Shown here: positions 38,788 to 48,156 of the stretch, one piece after another
Numbering within the stretch: position 1 is the stretch's first letter
How the letters are laid out: every line of letters begins with the position of its first letter
DNA from: Pseudomonas allokribbensis
Lineage (GTDB): Bacteria; Pseudomonadota; Gammaproteobacteria; Pseudomonadales; Pseudomonadaceae
DNA: 64,000 nt
Assembly (NCBI RefSeq): GCF_014863605.1
Contig: NZ_CP062252.1
Coordinates: 6,053,501-6,117,500 of the forward strand
Direction of reading: 5' to 3'
Translations under genes and position numbers: made by a program
Notes under the pieces: model-generated
The model's input: the letters and a program-made list of their open reading frames with translations, nothing else
The model's database searches: none
Told to the model about the DNA's origin: nothing

Positions 38788-39600
38788 ATGTCTTTGATCA
38801 CGCAGTTATTCGCCGTGCTGGTTTTTGCTTGCCTGAGCTTTGCAGCTCGGGGCGAGAAGCTGCGTATCGTCACCGAACCGTGGGCCCCGTACGTTTACGA
38901 AGAGAACGGCAAGAACCTCGGGCTGGACTATGAAACCACCGCCATCGTGTTCAAACGCCTGGGCATCGAAGTCGAATGGCAGTTCCTGCCGTGGAAACGC
39001 TGCCTGTCGATGCTCGAAACCGGCCAGGCCGACGGCGCACTGGACATTTTTCACAGCGCCGAACGCGACGCCACCCTGCTCTACCCGAGCGAACCGCTGT
39101 CGGACGTCGAATTCGTGATGTTCTACGCCAACGAACGACCGCATCCCTTTCGCAGCCTTGAAGACCTCAAGGGCCTGACCATCGGCACCTCGCCGGGTTA
39201 TCTGTACAGCCCGGACTTCAGCGAGTCGACCCTGTTCACCCGGGAACCGGCCCCGACCCACGAAGCCAACTTCGGCAAACTGGTGCGCGGGCGGATCGAC
39301 CTGCTGATCACCGACCGACGCGTGGGCCAACACTTACTCGATGAACTGAATATCCGCAACCAGATCACCGAAAACCCCACTGTCATCAGTCGTCAGAGCC
39401 AGTTCCTGGCCGTGCGACGCAATGCAGGGATGGATTTGCTGGTGCAGCGCTTCGGCGCCGAACTCAAGCGTTTCAAGCGTGAACCGGCCTATGCCGAGCT
39501 CAGCGCACGCTACGGCGCGACCCCGGCCATGACCGCGCCACTGGGCAGCGCCACCGCCAGCGGCAAAACCGTTGAGCAGCAGGAAAGCGGCGCGCAGTGA
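38788..39600 (+). CDS. Orphan periplasmic solute-binding protein, family 3
   Basis: Protein of 270 residues with a signal peptide (LFAVLVFACLSFAARG, cleavage near residue 22). The mature part is an SBP_bac_3-type receptor: KLRIVTEPWAPYVYEENGKNLG, QFLPWKRCLSMLETGQADGALD, and GLTIGTSPGYLY for lobe switching. It ends in a low-complexity tail (SATASGKTVEQQESGAQ). No ABC permease or ATPase gene is adjacent. It shares the PWxR/K lobe motif with the protein at 12589-13326. Confidence 0.8.
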   Translation: MSLITQLFAVLVFACLSFAARGEKLRIVTEPWAPYVYEENGKNLGLDYETTAIVFKRLGIEVEWQFLPWKRCLSMLETGQADGALDIFHSAERDATLLYPSEPLSDVEFVMFYANERPHPFRSLEDLKGLTIGTSPGYLYSPDFSESTLFTREPAPTHEANFGKLVRGRIDLLITDRRVGQHLLDELNIRNQITENPTVISRQSQFLAVRRNAGMDLLVQRFGAELKRFKREPAYAELSARYGATPAMTAPLGSATASGKTVEQQESGAQ

Positions 39601-39606
39601 TTGCTC

Positions 39607-39615
39607 TGTTATACT
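39607..39615 (+). promoter_or_regulatory. Extended -10 promoter of rhlE
   Basis: TGTTATACT is an extended -10 element (TGn plus TATACT) just after the stop codon of the binding-protein gene. No good -35 lies 16-18 bases upstream, as is common for extended -10 promoters. It would give a leader of about 200 bases before rhlE. Confidence 0.45.
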
Positions 39616-39822
39616 CCGGCGTTCCCGCCAGGCTCACGCCCGGACGCCCGGAACCGTAACAGGCCTCCCGACCCGCTACAGCGCAGCTTTTCAGCCCGCG
39701 CGAGCGCTCCGGACGTGCCTTCGGAACCGCAGCAGGACCGGACGGGATTGCGTCCTCTTAAACGCCATTCGCGCCAGGCAAGACTCCCATTGGGCCAAGC
39801 CCTAACTAAAACAGGATTACTC

Positions 39823-41703
39823 ATGTCCTTTGCTTCCCTCGGTCTCTCCGAGGCTTTGGTCCGCGCTATCGAAGACGCGGGCTATACCGAGCCTACTCCG
39901 GTGCAACAGCGGGCCATTCCCGCCGTGTTGCAAGGTCGCGACCTGATGGTTGCGGCACAGACAGGTACCGGTAAAACCGGCGGCTTCGCCCTTCCGATCC
40001 TGGAGCGGCTGTTCCCTAACGGTCACCCGGACAAATCCCAGCGTCACGGCCCGCGCCAACCGCGCGTCCTGGTGCTGACCCCGACCCGCGAACTCGCGGC
40101 CCAGGTTCACGACAGCTTCAAGATCTACGCCCGTGACCTGAAATTCGTCAGCGCCTGCATCTTCGGCGGCGTCGGCATGAACCCGCAGGTTCAGGCCATG
40201 TCCCGTGGTGTGGACGTACTGGTTGCCTGCCCGGGTCGTCTGCTCGACCTGTGCGGCCAGGGCAGCGTCGATCTGTCCCACGTTGAAATCCTCGTGCTGG
40301 ACGAAGCCGACCGCATGCTCGACATGGGCTTCGTCCATGACGTGAAGAAAGTCCTCGCGCGCCTGCCGGCCAAACGCCAGAACCTGCTGTTCTCGGCGAC
40401 CTTCTCCAAAGACATCACTGATCTCGCCGGCAAGCTGCTGCACAACCCGGAACGCATCGAAGTGACGCCGCCGAACACCACGGTCGAGCGCATCGAACAA
40501 CGCGTATTCCGTCTGCCGGCCAGCCACAAGCGTGCGCTGCTGGCTCACCTGATCACCGCTGGCGCCTGGGAACAGGTGCTGGTGTTCACCCGTACCAAGC
40601 ACGGCGCCAACCGTCTGGCCGAGTACCTGGACAAACACGGCCTGCCGGCTGTGGCGATCCACGGTAACAAGAGCCAGAACGCCCGCACCAAAGCTCTGGC
40701 CGACTTCAAGGCCGGTGAAGTGCGCATTCTGGTAGCGACCGATATCGCCGCCCGTGGCCTGGACATCGACCAGTTGCCGCACGTGGTCAACTTCGAACTG
40801 CCGAACGTCGATGAAGACTACGTGCACCGCATCGGCCGTACCGGCCGTGCCGGTCGTTCGGGCGAGGCGATCTCGCTGGTCGCGCCGGACGAAGAAAAAC
40901 TGCTGAAAAGCATCGAACGCATGACCAAGCAGAAAATCGCCGACGGCGACCTGATGGGCTTCGATGCCAGCACCATCGAGGCCGAGAAGCCTGAAGTGCG
41001 CGAGCGTCCGGACATGCGCAACCCGCGCAATGCCCGTGGCCCACGCGGCGACGGCCCGAATGGCGGCGGTGGTGGTGGCGGTCGTAAAGACAAAGGCAAA
41101 GACAAGGGCAAGGAAAAACCGGCCGGCGAACGCGGTGAGCGTGGCGAGCGTCCAGCCCGTCAACAGAAGCCGCGCGAAGGCACCCCGGCCCGCGAACAGC
41201 GTCAGCCGAGCCAACCGCCACGCGCAGCCGCTGACCGTGCTCCGGACGAATTCCTCGACGACGATGTGGATAACTTCGGTAACCGCGTTGACTACGTGCC
41301 GAAGCAGGCTCCGGCCGGCGGCCGTGGTCGTCGTCCAGGCGCTCCGGCGCAAGGCGCAGGTTCGGGCGCGCCGCGCACCGGTGGCCAGCCACAAGGTCGC
41401 CAGAACGGTCCGCGCAACAGCAACGGTTCGAGCACCGGCACCCCACCGGCCAAACGCAGCGGCCCGCGTAACGGTGCGCCGCGTGACGGCCAGGGTCGTC
41501 GCGACGAAAACCCGCGCAACCGCCGCCCGGCCCGTGACGATCAGCAACGTGCCGAGCCGGCCGTGCAGAACCCGCGCAGCAGCGGCCCGAAGATCATGCA
41601 CAAGGAATCGAAAGCCGACCGCTTCCCGACTCCGGAACAGCTCGATCAACTGCCAAGCCGTCCACGTGGTGAAAAACCGGCCTTGCTGACTCGCAATCGC
41701 TGA
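39823..41703 (+). CDS. rhlE: DEAD-box RNA helicase RhlE
   Basis: RNA helicase of 626 residues with a helicase core of about 380 residues. It has the Q motif TPVQQR, Walker A AQTGTGKT (45-52), PTRELA, DEAD at 160-163, SAT, ARGLDID and [13 protein letters not shown]. The last about 240 residues are a disordered, Arg/Gly/Pro/Lys-rich tail with a poly-glycine run and [16 protein letters not shown] repeats, probably for RNA binding. RhlE acts in ribosome assembly and cold growth. AACAGGA precedes the ATG at 39823. An upstream open frame from 39601 is untranslated leader. Confidence 0.93.
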   Translation: MSFASLGLSEALVRAIEDAGYTEPTPVQQRAIPAVLQGRDLMVAAQTGTGKTGGFALPILERLFPNGHPDKSQRHGPRQPRVLVLTPTRELAAQVHDSFKIYARDLKFVSACIFGGVGMNPQVQAMSRGVDVLVACPGRLLDLCGQGSVDLSHVEILVLDEADRMLDMGFVHDVKKVLARLPAKRQNLLFSATFSKDITDLAGKLLHNPERIEVTPPNTTVERIEQRVFRLPASHKRALLAHLITAGAWEQVLVFTRTKHGANRLAEYLDKHGLPAVAIHGNKSQNARTKALADFKAGEVRILVATDIAARGLDIDQLPHVVNFELPNVDEDYVHRIGRTGRAGRSGEAISLVAPDEEKLLKSIERMTKQKIADGDLMGFDASTIEAEKPEVRERPDMRNPRNARGPRGDGPNGGGGGGGRKDKGKDKGKEKPAGERGERGERPARQQKPREGTPAREQRQPSQPPRAAADRAPDEFLDDDVDNFGNRVDYVPKQAPAGGRGRRPGAPAQGAGSGAPRTGGQPQGRQNGPRNSNGSSTGTPPAKRSGPRNGAPRDGQGRRDENPRNRRPARDDQQRAEPAVQNPRSSGPKIMHKESKADRFPTPEQLDQLPSRPRGEKPALLTRNR

Positions 41704-41720
41704 GTTTCAACAAGGCAATA

Positions 41721-41756
41721 AAAAACGCCCCCGGTCGCAAGACCGGGGGCGTTTTT
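41721..41756. terminator. Bidirectional terminator between rhlE and yceI
   Basis: AAAAACGCCCCCGGTC (41721-41736) and GACCGGGGGCGTTTTT (41741-41756) form a perfect 16-bp stem with loop GCAA, with A and T tracts at both sides. It is a very strong shared terminator for convergent rhlE and yceI. Confidence 0.95.
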
Positions 41757-41772
41757 GTATGTCTGGCGAAAA

Positions 41773-42366
41773 TTACTTCGCTTTGACACCTTCGAACGAG
41801 ATGTACAGGTCGACGTTGTCGGACTGTGGACCCAGATCCATCATCTTGCCGAAATCAGAGCGCTTGATGCTGGTGGTACCTTCGAAGCCGGCACGGTAGC
41901 CGCCCCATGGATCCTTGCCTTCACCCAGGAACGTGGCCTTGACCACGATCGGCTTGGTCACGCCGTGCAGGGTCAGGTCGCCGGTCACGTCAGCAGTGTC
42001 TTTGCCTGCGGCGTTCTTGCCGGTGGATTTGACGCTGGTGGAGACGAACTTGGCGTCAGCAAATTTGCCCACGTCCAGGAAGTCTTTGCTGGCGATGTGC
42101 TTGTCGCGCTCGGCGTGGTTGGTGAACACGCTGGCGGTCTTCACGTCGAACTCGATCTTGCTGTCTTCAGGCTTGGCAGCATCGAAGCTGAACTTGCCGC
42201 TGATGTCCTTGAAGGTACCGGTGATGAAGCTGTAGCCCAGGTGGCTGATCTTGAAGTCGACGAAGGCGTGCTGACCTTCTTTGTCGACGGTGTAGTCAGC
42301 GGCCATTACGTTGGCGGACAGCACGGCAGAACCGATTGCCAGAGCGGCCAGAGTCTTTTTCAACAT
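41773..42366 (-). CDS. yceI: YceI family periplasmic protein
   Basis: This 197-residue lipocalin-like periplasmic protein is of the YceI family, which bind isoprenoid-type lipids (polyprenyl/ubiquinone-like in relatives). The signal peptide [22 protein letters not shown] is cleaved before [16 protein letters not shown]. The family core [22 protein letters not shown] and [17 protein letters not shown] is present. It lies 31 bases downstream of the cytochrome b561-type gene, the same pairing as yceJ-yceI in E. coli. The ATG at 42366 is preceded by AAAGGAAAAG. Confidence 0.92.
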   Translation of the reverse strand: MLKKTLAALAIGSAVLSANVMAADYTVDKEGQHAFVDFKISHLGYSFITGTFKDISGKFSFDAAKPEDSKIEFDVKTASVFTNHAERDKHIASKDFLDVGKFADAKFVSTSVKSTGKNAAGKDTADVTGDLTLHGVTKPIVVKATFLGEGKDPWGGYRAGFEGTTSIKRSDFGKMMDLGPQSDNVDLYISFEGVKAK

Positions 42367-42397
42367 GCTTTCTTTTCCTTTGAGTCGAGGTTGAACG

Positions 42398-42949
42398 TCA
42401 GGCTTTGCGACCGAGCATTCGGGTAAGGGTCGCATCACGATCGATAAAGTGGTGCTTCAATGCTGCCAACGCATGGAGGCCGGAAAAAATTACCAGCGCC
42501 CACGCCAGGTACAAATGAATCACACCGGCGGTATCTGCCTGATCCGGTAGTCCGGAAACCAGTGCAGGAACTTCAAACAGGCCAAACACCGGAATCCCGA
42601 CACCGTCTGCGGTGGAAATCAGGTAACCGGCAAGCATCACGGCGAACAGCGCAAGGTACAGAAACCCGTGGCCGAACTTTGCGCCGATGCGGGTCATGCG
42701 GCTGTAGCTCTGCAGCGTTGGCGGCGGAGGGCTGACAAAACGCCACAGCACCCGCAACACCATCACAGCCAGCAGCACCAGACCGATGCTCTTGTGCAGA
42801 TCCGGCGCGTCTTTGCGCCAGGTGCTGTAGTAATCCAGCCCCACCATCCACAGACCGAGTGCGAACAATCCGAAGACTGCCAGCGCCACGCCCCAGTGCA
42901 TGAAAATGCTGACCCAACCGTAGCGCGAAGAAGAGTTACGTAGCTGCAT
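42398..42949 (-). CDS. yceJ: Cytochrome b561-type membrane protein (YceJ-like)
   Basis: Di-haem b-type cytochrome of 183 residues with four hydrophobic helices. Candidate haem-ligand histidines are in [36 protein letters not shown] and [19 protein letters not shown], two pairs as in the b561 family. It probably oxidises quinol in the inner membrane. AGGA lies before the ATG at 42949; a GTG ten codons upstream is a weaker alternative. It forms an operon with yceI. Confidence 0.9.
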   Translation of the reverse strand: MQLRNSSSRYGWVSIFMHWGVALAVFGLFALGLWMVGLDYYSTWRKDAPDLHKSIGLVLLAVMVLRVLWRFVSPPPPTLQSYSRMTRIGAKFGHGFLYLALFAVMLAGYLISTADGVGIPVFGLFEVPALVSGLPDQADTAGVIHLYLAWALVIFSGLHALAALKHHFIDRDATLTRMLGRKA

Positions 42950-43151
42950 TGCCCAAATCCTGTGAGAACTGCGAACCAAGACTAGCGAGTTATCTATCGA
43001 ATTAAAGCGGAAAATTTCGCTTTGAAATATCGAGAAATACGATCAAGAGTCTTGAACAGGGGAGTTAAGGAAAGATTAAAGGTGAAAAGTGTGGCGGGAT
43101 GTTAGTTGGCGGCTCGCAGATTTCCACTCACCGGACCGACTGACAGGCAAT

Positions 43152-43183
43152 AAAAAAGCGCGGCATGAAAGCCGCGCTTTTTT
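43152..43183. terminator. Terminator hairpin near the amine oxidase gene
   Basis: AAAAAAGCGCGGC (43152-43164) pairs with GCCGCGCTTTTTT (43171-43183) around a 6-base loop. The A- and T-tracts make it usable on both strands; here it ends the minus-strand amine oxidase transcript, whose stop is 16 bases away. Confidence 0.85.
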
Positions 43184-43198
43184 ATTCACCGCAAAGCC

Positions 43199-44983
43199 TT
43201 ACTGCGCTTTGGTATCGGTCGCTGCTGCAGGCTTGGCCGCTGGCTTCTTCGCCGGCTCAGCCTTTTTCGCTGCAGGTTTGGCCGGGGCCTTTTTCGCCTC
43301 GGTCTTCGCCGCAGGTTTCTTCGCTGCTGGCTTGGCTGCCGCTTTCTTGGCTGGCTCGGCTTTCGCCGGGGCTGCTGGCTTCGGTGCTTCCACCGGAGCT
43401 GGCGCAGGAGCCGGGGTCGGTGCAGGCGCTGGAGCGGCTGGAGCAGGTGCCGGCTCTGGCGCTTTTACTGGCTCCGGTTTCTTGTCGTCGTCCGAACCGC
43501 CGAACAGGTTGGTGAAGAAGTTGCCTTTCTTCGCCGCCGTGGCCGCACCCGCTGCGCCTGCCGCCGCTGCTGCGGTGGCCGCTGCCGGGCCGACCTTGAT
43601 CGGTTCGAAGGATTTGCCCGCCGCCAGGTCTTCAACCTGACTGGCCGCACGCTGACCGGTGCGCAGTGCGCCTTCCAGGGTGCCCGGGTACAAGGTGTCG
43701 GTGTGTTCGCCGGCAAACGCTACGCGTTGCAGCGGACGTTCCCACAGGCGCCAGAATTTGCTGATCTGGCCAGGACCGAAGGCCAGGTAGGAGCCGCCAG
43801 TCGACGGGTCGGTGCTGTAGCGACGGATTTCATAACCGGTGAACGAGCCACGGGCCTGTGGATAAAACGTGTGCAGACGGATCAGCACCTGATCGACCAT
43901 CTGCTTGTCGCCGAAGGCCTGCATCACACGGGCGTTGTCGCCGGACAGGTTGATCACCACGTTCGCGCCGCCCTTCAGGGCCGGCTCGATCCACAACATG
44001 CCCAGACCGGTGTTGCTGTAGATCTCGCCGGACATCCGCGCCTTGCTTTCCCACACTGGCGTCTTGAATTTCAGCATGATCTGGTCGCGCCAGCCGTAGT
44101 TGGTGCCCTTGATCGCCGCCAGGTGCTGGGCGTCCAGCGCCGGGGTCAGCTGGATCTTGTTAAGCGCGCGCAGTGGCACGGCCAATACGACGTAATCCGC
44201 CGAATAGCCAACGCTGCCGACCTTGACGGTCACGCCGTCCTTGTCCTGGGTGATGGCGGATACCGGCGAATCGGTCTTGATGGTTTTCAGCTGCTTGACG
44301 AAGGCCTGGGCCAGCACCGGGCTGCCACCGACCAGACGCGAAGCGCGCAGGTCACGGTCGGACACGCCGCGATAAACCCGGCTCTGCTGCGCGAAATACA
44401 GCAGCGACAGGCGCGAAGGTTCGTCGTAGTGGGTGCGGATATCCTGGTTGATCAGCTGACGCGCGGTGGCTGGCAGGTTCTGCTTGTCGAGCCAGCTCGA
44501 CACGTTGATCTGGTCCAGGGCGTGCAGGGTGTTGGTCGCGGCCGGGTTCTGCGGATCGTCGATCGAACGCGCCAGATCGTCGCGGGTCTTCTCGTAGGCT
44601 TTCAGCGCCTGGGCGGTGGCCGGTTGCTTGGTGGCCAGGTCGGCGGCGGAGAAATACTCGCCGTCGATCAGGTAACCCGGGGTCCGCACGAATTCAGGGG
44701 CCGGCGTGGTGCTCAGCTTGAAGGTCGACACGTATTTGTTCAGCACCGGCTGAGCCTTGTCGTTGCCGATCCACTCGCTGGTGGCCATGCCCGAGCGACC
44801 GCCCAGGCTCGGCTTGGCTTCCAGCAGCGTCACCTGCCAGCCCTTGTTCTGCAGTTCGTAAGCCGCAGTCAGGCCCGACAGGCCGCCGCCGATCACGATC
44901 GCGGTTTTATCCTTGGCCAGCGCCGTAACGCTAAACAGCCCCAACACCACAAGCGCACAGGCGCGCAGCCAACCGACAGACAT
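43199..44983 (-). CDS. Exported flavin amine oxidase with histone H1-like tail
   Basis: Protein of 594 residues in three parts. A Sec-type signal (LRACALVVLGLFSVTALA) ends near residue 23. The FAD/amine oxidase domain (about 27-465) starts AIVIGGGLSGLTAAYEL, continues LLEAKPSLGGRSG, and ends near RVAFAGEHTDTLYPGTLEGALRTG. The last about 125 residues are low complexity: first Ala/Pro/Glu-rich, then Lys/Ala/Pro-rich repeats (AKKPAAK, AAAKPAAKK) like bacterial histone H1 proteins. The substrate is unknown. Exporting a flavoprotein by Sec with such a cationic tail is unusual; the tail may bind envelope polymers or DNA. Confidence 0.85.
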   Translation of the reverse strand: MSVGWLRACALVVLGLFSVTALAKDKTAIVIGGGLSGLTAAYELQNKGWQVTLLEAKPSLGGRSGMATSEWIGNDKAQPVLNKYVSTFKLSTTPAPEFVRTPGYLIDGEYFSAADLATKQPATAQALKAYEKTRDDLARSIDDPQNPAATNTLHALDQINVSSWLDKQNLPATARQLINQDIRTHYDEPSRLSLLYFAQQSRVYRGVSDRDLRASRLVGGSPVLAQAFVKQLKTIKTDSPVSAITQDKDGVTVKVGSVGYSADYVVLAVPLRALNKIQLTPALDAQHLAAIKGTNYGWRDQIMLKFKTPVWESKARMSGEIYSNTGLGMLWIEPALKGGANVVINLSGDNARVMQAFGDKQMVDQVLIRLHTFYPQARGSFTGYEIRRYSTDPSTGGSYLAFGPGQISKFWRLWERPLQRVAFAGEHTDTLYPGTLEGALRTGQRAASQVEDLAAGKSFEPIKVGPAAATAAAAAGAAGAATAAKKGNFFTNLFGGSDDDKKPEPVKAPEPAPAPAAPAPAPTPAPAPAPVEAPKPAAPAKAEPAKKAAAKPAAKKPAAKTEAKKAPAKPAAKKAEPAKKPAAKPAAATDTKAQ

Positions 44984-45206
44984 TCAGCGAACTCCGGAAA
45001 AACACGTAGGAAAAAGCAGTTTTGCGGGTCAGACGACCCAAAGAACCGCGAAGAATACGTCAGCCATCAAAACGCCGCCAGCAACGTCTATCGGCCCATA
45101 CAAAGTAGCTCAATCGACACAATGGGTTGTCCCGACGCGACGCATTGCATAGGCTTGCGCGATTGTTTGCCCGCGCCTGACGCGAGCCGCCTCGAGGAGA
45201 CTGAAC

Positions 45207-46613
45207 ATGGGACTGAACAACCAGTGGATGCAACGCGATCTCGCGGTGTTGTGGCATCCCTGCACCCAGATGAAAGACCACGAACAGCTGCCGCTGATCC
45301 CGATCAAGCGCGGTGAAGGCGTCTGGCTGGAAGATTTCGAAGGCAAGCGTTATCTGGATGCCGTCAGTTCCTGGTGGGTCAACGTGTTTGGTCACGCCAA
45401 CCCGCGCATCAACCAGCGCATCAAGGATCAGGTCGATCAACTGGAACACGTGATTCTGGCCGGTTTCAGCCATCAGCCGGTGATCGAGCTGTCCGAGCGT
45501 CTGGTGAAAATGACGCCAGAGGGCCTGAACCGGGTGTTCTACGCCGATAACGGTTCGTCCTGCATCGAAGTCGCGCTGAAAATGAGCTTTCACTACTGGC
45601 TCAACCGCGGCCAGTCGAACAAGAAGCGCTTCGTCACCCTGACCAACAGCTACCACGGCGAAACCATGGCGGCGATGGCGGTCGGCGACGTGCCGCTGTT
45701 CACCGAAACCTACAAAGCGCTGCTGATGGACACCATCAAGGTGCCGAGCCCCGATTGCTACCTGCGCCCCCAGGGCATGAGCTGGGAAGAGCATTCGCGC
45801 AACATGTTCGCGGCCATGGAACAGACCCTGGCGGAAAATCATGACAGCGTCGCTGCGGTGATCGTCGAGCCGCTGATCCAGGGCGCCGGCGGCATGCGCA
45901 TGTATCACCCGGTCTATCTCAAGCTGCTGCGCGAGGCCTGCGACCGTTACGGTGTGCACCTGATCCACGATGAAATCGCTGTCGGCTTCGGCCGTACCGG
46001 AACGATGTTCGCCTGCGAACAGGCCGGCATCCGCCCGGACTTCCTGTGCCTGTCGAAAGCCCTGACCGGCGGTTATCTGCCATTGGCGGCGTGCTTGACC
46101 ACCGACGAGGTGTACAGCGCGTTCTACGACGATTACCCGACCCTGCGCGCCTTCCTGCATTCGCACAGCTACACCGGCAACCCGCTGGCCTGTGCAGCGG
46201 CACTGGCGACTCTGGATATCTTCGAACAGGACAACGTGATCGAGAACAACCGGGCGTTGTCACAGCGCATGGCGTCGGCCACGGCGCATCTGGTGGATCA
46301 CCCGAACGTTTCCGAAGTACGCCAGACCGGCATGGTGCTGGCCATCGAGATGGTCAAGGACAAGGCCACGAAAGAAGCCTATCCGTGGCAGGAACGTCGC
46401 GGCCTGAAGGTGTTCCAGCATGCGCTGGAGCGTGGCGCGTTGCTGCGTCCGCTGGGCAGCGTGGTGTATTTCCTGCCGCCGTACGTGATCACCCCGGAGC
46501 AGATCGACTTCCTCGCCGAAGTCGCCAGCGAAGGCATCGACATCGCCACCCGCGACAGCGTCAGCGTGGCGGTGCCGAAGGATTTCCATCCCGGTTTCCG
46601 CGATCCGGGCTAA
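45207..46613 (+). CDS. bioA: Adenosylmethionine-8-amino-7-oxononanoate aminotransferase
   Basis: PLP-dependent class III aminotransferase of 468 residues that makes 7,8-diaminopelargonate in biotin synthesis using SAM as amino donor. Landmarks are the N-terminal WHPCTQMKDHE, DAVSSWWVNVFGHANPRI, YHGETMAAM, LIHDEIAVGFGRTGTMFACE, and the PLP lysine Lys284 in CLSKALTGGYLPLAA. GGAG precedes the ATG. The other bio genes are not in the window. It is followed by rsmE after 50 bases. Confidence 0.94.
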   Translation: MGLNNQWMQRDLAVLWHPCTQMKDHEQLPLIPIKRGEGVWLEDFEGKRYLDAVSSWWVNVFGHANPRINQRIKDQVDQLEHVILAGFSHQPVIELSERLVKMTPEGLNRVFYADNGSSCIEVALKMSFHYWLNRGQSNKKRFVTLTNSYHGETMAAMAVGDVPLFTETYKALLMDTIKVPSPDCYLRPQGMSWEEHSRNMFAAMEQTLAENHDSVAAVIVEPLIQGAGGMRMYHPVYLKLLREACDRYGVHLIHDEIAVGFGRTGTMFACEQAGIRPDFLCLSKALTGGYLPLAACLTTDEVYSAFYDDYPTLRAFLHSHSYTGNPLACAAALATLDIFEQDNVIENNRALSQRMASATAHLVDHPNVSEVRQTGMVLAIEMVKDKATKEAYPWQERRGLKVFQHALERGALLRPLGSVVYFLPPYVITPEQIDFLAEVASEGIDIATRDSVSVAVPKDFHPGFRDPG

Positions 46614-46663
46614 GCGTCACTCGCCACAACAGCGATCCTGATCCAATTTTCTAGAGAACCACC

Positions 46664-47383
46664 ATGAGACTGTCCCGCTTCTTTATCGACGCCCCGCTCA
46701 GCATTGGCGAACACGAACTGCCGGAAGCCCAGGCGCATTACATCAGCCGCGTGCTGCGCATGGCCGAGGGCGATGCGGTGCAGATGTTCGACGGTTCCGG
46801 CCACGAGTTTCGCGGTGCACTGCTGGAAGTCGGCAAGAAGCGCGTGACGGTCAGGATCGACGAACAACTCGCCGGCCAGGTCGAGTCGCCGTTGCAAATC
46901 CACCTCGGCCAGGGCCTGTCCCGGGGCGAGCGGATGGACTGGGCGATCCAGAAAGCCACCGAACTGGGCGTCAACGAAATCACCCCGATTTTCAGCGAAC
47001 GCTGCGAAGTCCGCCTCAAGGATGAACGCGCCGACAAACGCCTGCTGCACTGGCGTCAGGTAGCGATCAGCGCTTGCGAGCAATGCGGTCGTTCGCGGGT
47101 GCCGGTGATTCATCCGCCGGTGTTGCTGGCCGACTGGTTGAAACAGACCGAAGCCGAACTGAAACTGGTTCTGCACCCGGTGGCCGAACCCTTGGTCAGC
47201 CACGCCAAGCCATCGACGCTGGCGTTCCTGATCGGCCCTGAAGGCGGCTTGTCCGACGCCGAAGTCGAGCAGGCCAAAGGCAACGGCTTCCACGCCGCCC
47301 GACTCGGCCCGCGCGTGCTGCGCACCGAGACCGCGCCGGTTGTGGCGCTGGCGGTGGCGCAGCAACTGTGGGGTGATTTCTAA
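46664..47383 (+). CDS. rsmE: 16S rRNA (uracil(1498)-N(3))-methyltransferase
   Basis: SPOUT-class methyltransferase of 239 residues that methylates U1498 in the decoding region of 16S rRNA. N-terminal PUA-like part: AHYISRVLRMAEGDAVQMFDG. Knotted SAM-binding part: AIQKATELGVNEITPIFSERCEV, then LAFLIGPEGGLSDAEVEQA and LGPRVLRTETAPVVAL, all diagnostic. It lies behind bioA on the same strand, possibly co-transcribed. Confidence 0.95.
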   Translation: MRLSRFFIDAPLSIGEHELPEAQAHYISRVLRMAEGDAVQMFDGSGHEFRGALLEVGKKRVTVRIDEQLAGQVESPLQIHLGQGLSRGERMDWAIQKATELGVNEITPIFSERCEVRLKDERADKRLLHWRQVAISACEQCGRSRVPVIHPPVLLADWLKQTEAELKLVLHPVAEPLVSHAKPSTLAFLIGPEGGLSDAEVEQAKGNGFHAARLGPRVLRTETAPVVALAVAQQLWGDF

Positions 47384-47397
47384 ACCTGTGGGAGCGA

Positions 47398-48015
47398 TTA
47401 CAGAACGTAAAACAGAATCGCCACAAAATGCAGCAGGCTCCCGGCGATCACAAACAGATGCCAGATCCCGTGGGCATGCCGCAACCGGTGATCAAGGGCA
47501 AAGAAGATGATCCCCACGGTGTACAACACGCCGCCCGACGCCAGCCAGGCAAACCCCGCCGTCCCCAGCGCCGCGATCAGCGGCTTGACCGCCACCAGCA
47601 CGATCCAGCCCATCACCGCGTAGATCACGATCGACAGGATCCGCGCCTCCGAGCGCGGCTTGATCTCTTGCAGGATGCCGATCAGCGCCAGTCCCCAGAC
47701 AATCCCGAACAGCGTCCAGCCCCACGGCCCGCGCAGGGTCACCAGGCAGAACGGCGTGTAACTGCCGGCGATCAGCAGGTAGATCGAAAAGTGATCGACC
47801 TTCTTCATGATCGCTTTCTTGCGCCCGCGCACGCTGTGGTACACGGTGGATGCGCTGTAAAGCACCAGCAAGGTGAAGGCATAAATCGCCACGCTGACGA
47901 TCTTCCACGGGCTGCCGTCGAGGCTGGCAATCACCAGCATCCAGACGCCCCCGACAAACGCCGCTATCGCCCCGACCAGATGCGTCCAGGCGTTCAGTTT
48001 TTCTCCGTGATACAT
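47398..48015 (-). CDS. Hemolysin III (YqfA/TrhA) family membrane protein
   Basis: Seven-helix membrane protein of 205 residues of the PAQR/hemolysin III family. Conserved positions are EKLNAWTHLVGAI, the YSASTVYHSV stretch with its His, DHFSIYLLIAGSYTPFCL, and the C-terminal HAHGIWHLFVIAGSLLHF with the metal-ligand histidines. Despite the name, members appear to modulate membrane lipids rather than lyse cells. The ATG at 48015 has GAGG upstream; a GTG three codons earlier overlaps that site. Confidence 0.88.
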   Translation of the reverse strand: MYHGEKLNAWTHLVGAIAAFVGGVWMLVIASLDGSPWKIVSVAIYAFTLLVLYSASTVYHSVRGRKKAIMKKVDHFSIYLLIAGSYTPFCLVTLRGPWGWTLFGIVWGLALIGILQEIKPRSEARILSIVIYAVMGWIVLVAVKPLIAALGTAGFAWLASGGVLYTVGIIFFALDHRLRHAHGIWHLFVIAGSLLHFVAILFYVL

Positions 48016-48156
48016 GTGTCGCACACCTCGATTTCATTACCGCAGCGCGCAAGGCTCGGGCCTTGAGCGTAAAAGCGCAATGTTTCCGTTCAACGCGGGC
48101 CTGCGCCTGTCCTGATATTTGGGCACAATCGCCCGATACCAAGAAGAGTCCGCGCC

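Noticed and set aside
39817..41649. A 610-codon frame opposite rhlE
   Set aside because: Threonine/alanine-rich shadow of the DEAD-box gene; no ribosome binding site or family.
40960..41690. Repetitive region at the 3' end of rhlE looked like a tandem repeat or CRISPR-like array
   Set aside because: There are no regular repeat units or spacers. It is the coding sequence of a disordered Arg/Gly/Pro tail, in frame with the helicase.
43199..43480. Low-complexity GC-rich stretch considered as a separate repeat element
   Set aside because: It is in frame with the amine oxidase and encodes its Lys/Ala/Pro tail.
47384..47397. Start of a GGGAGCGATTAC palindromic repeat after rsmE
   Set aside because: Only a half-unit fits in the gap before the convergent hemolysin III gene; no partner arm was found.
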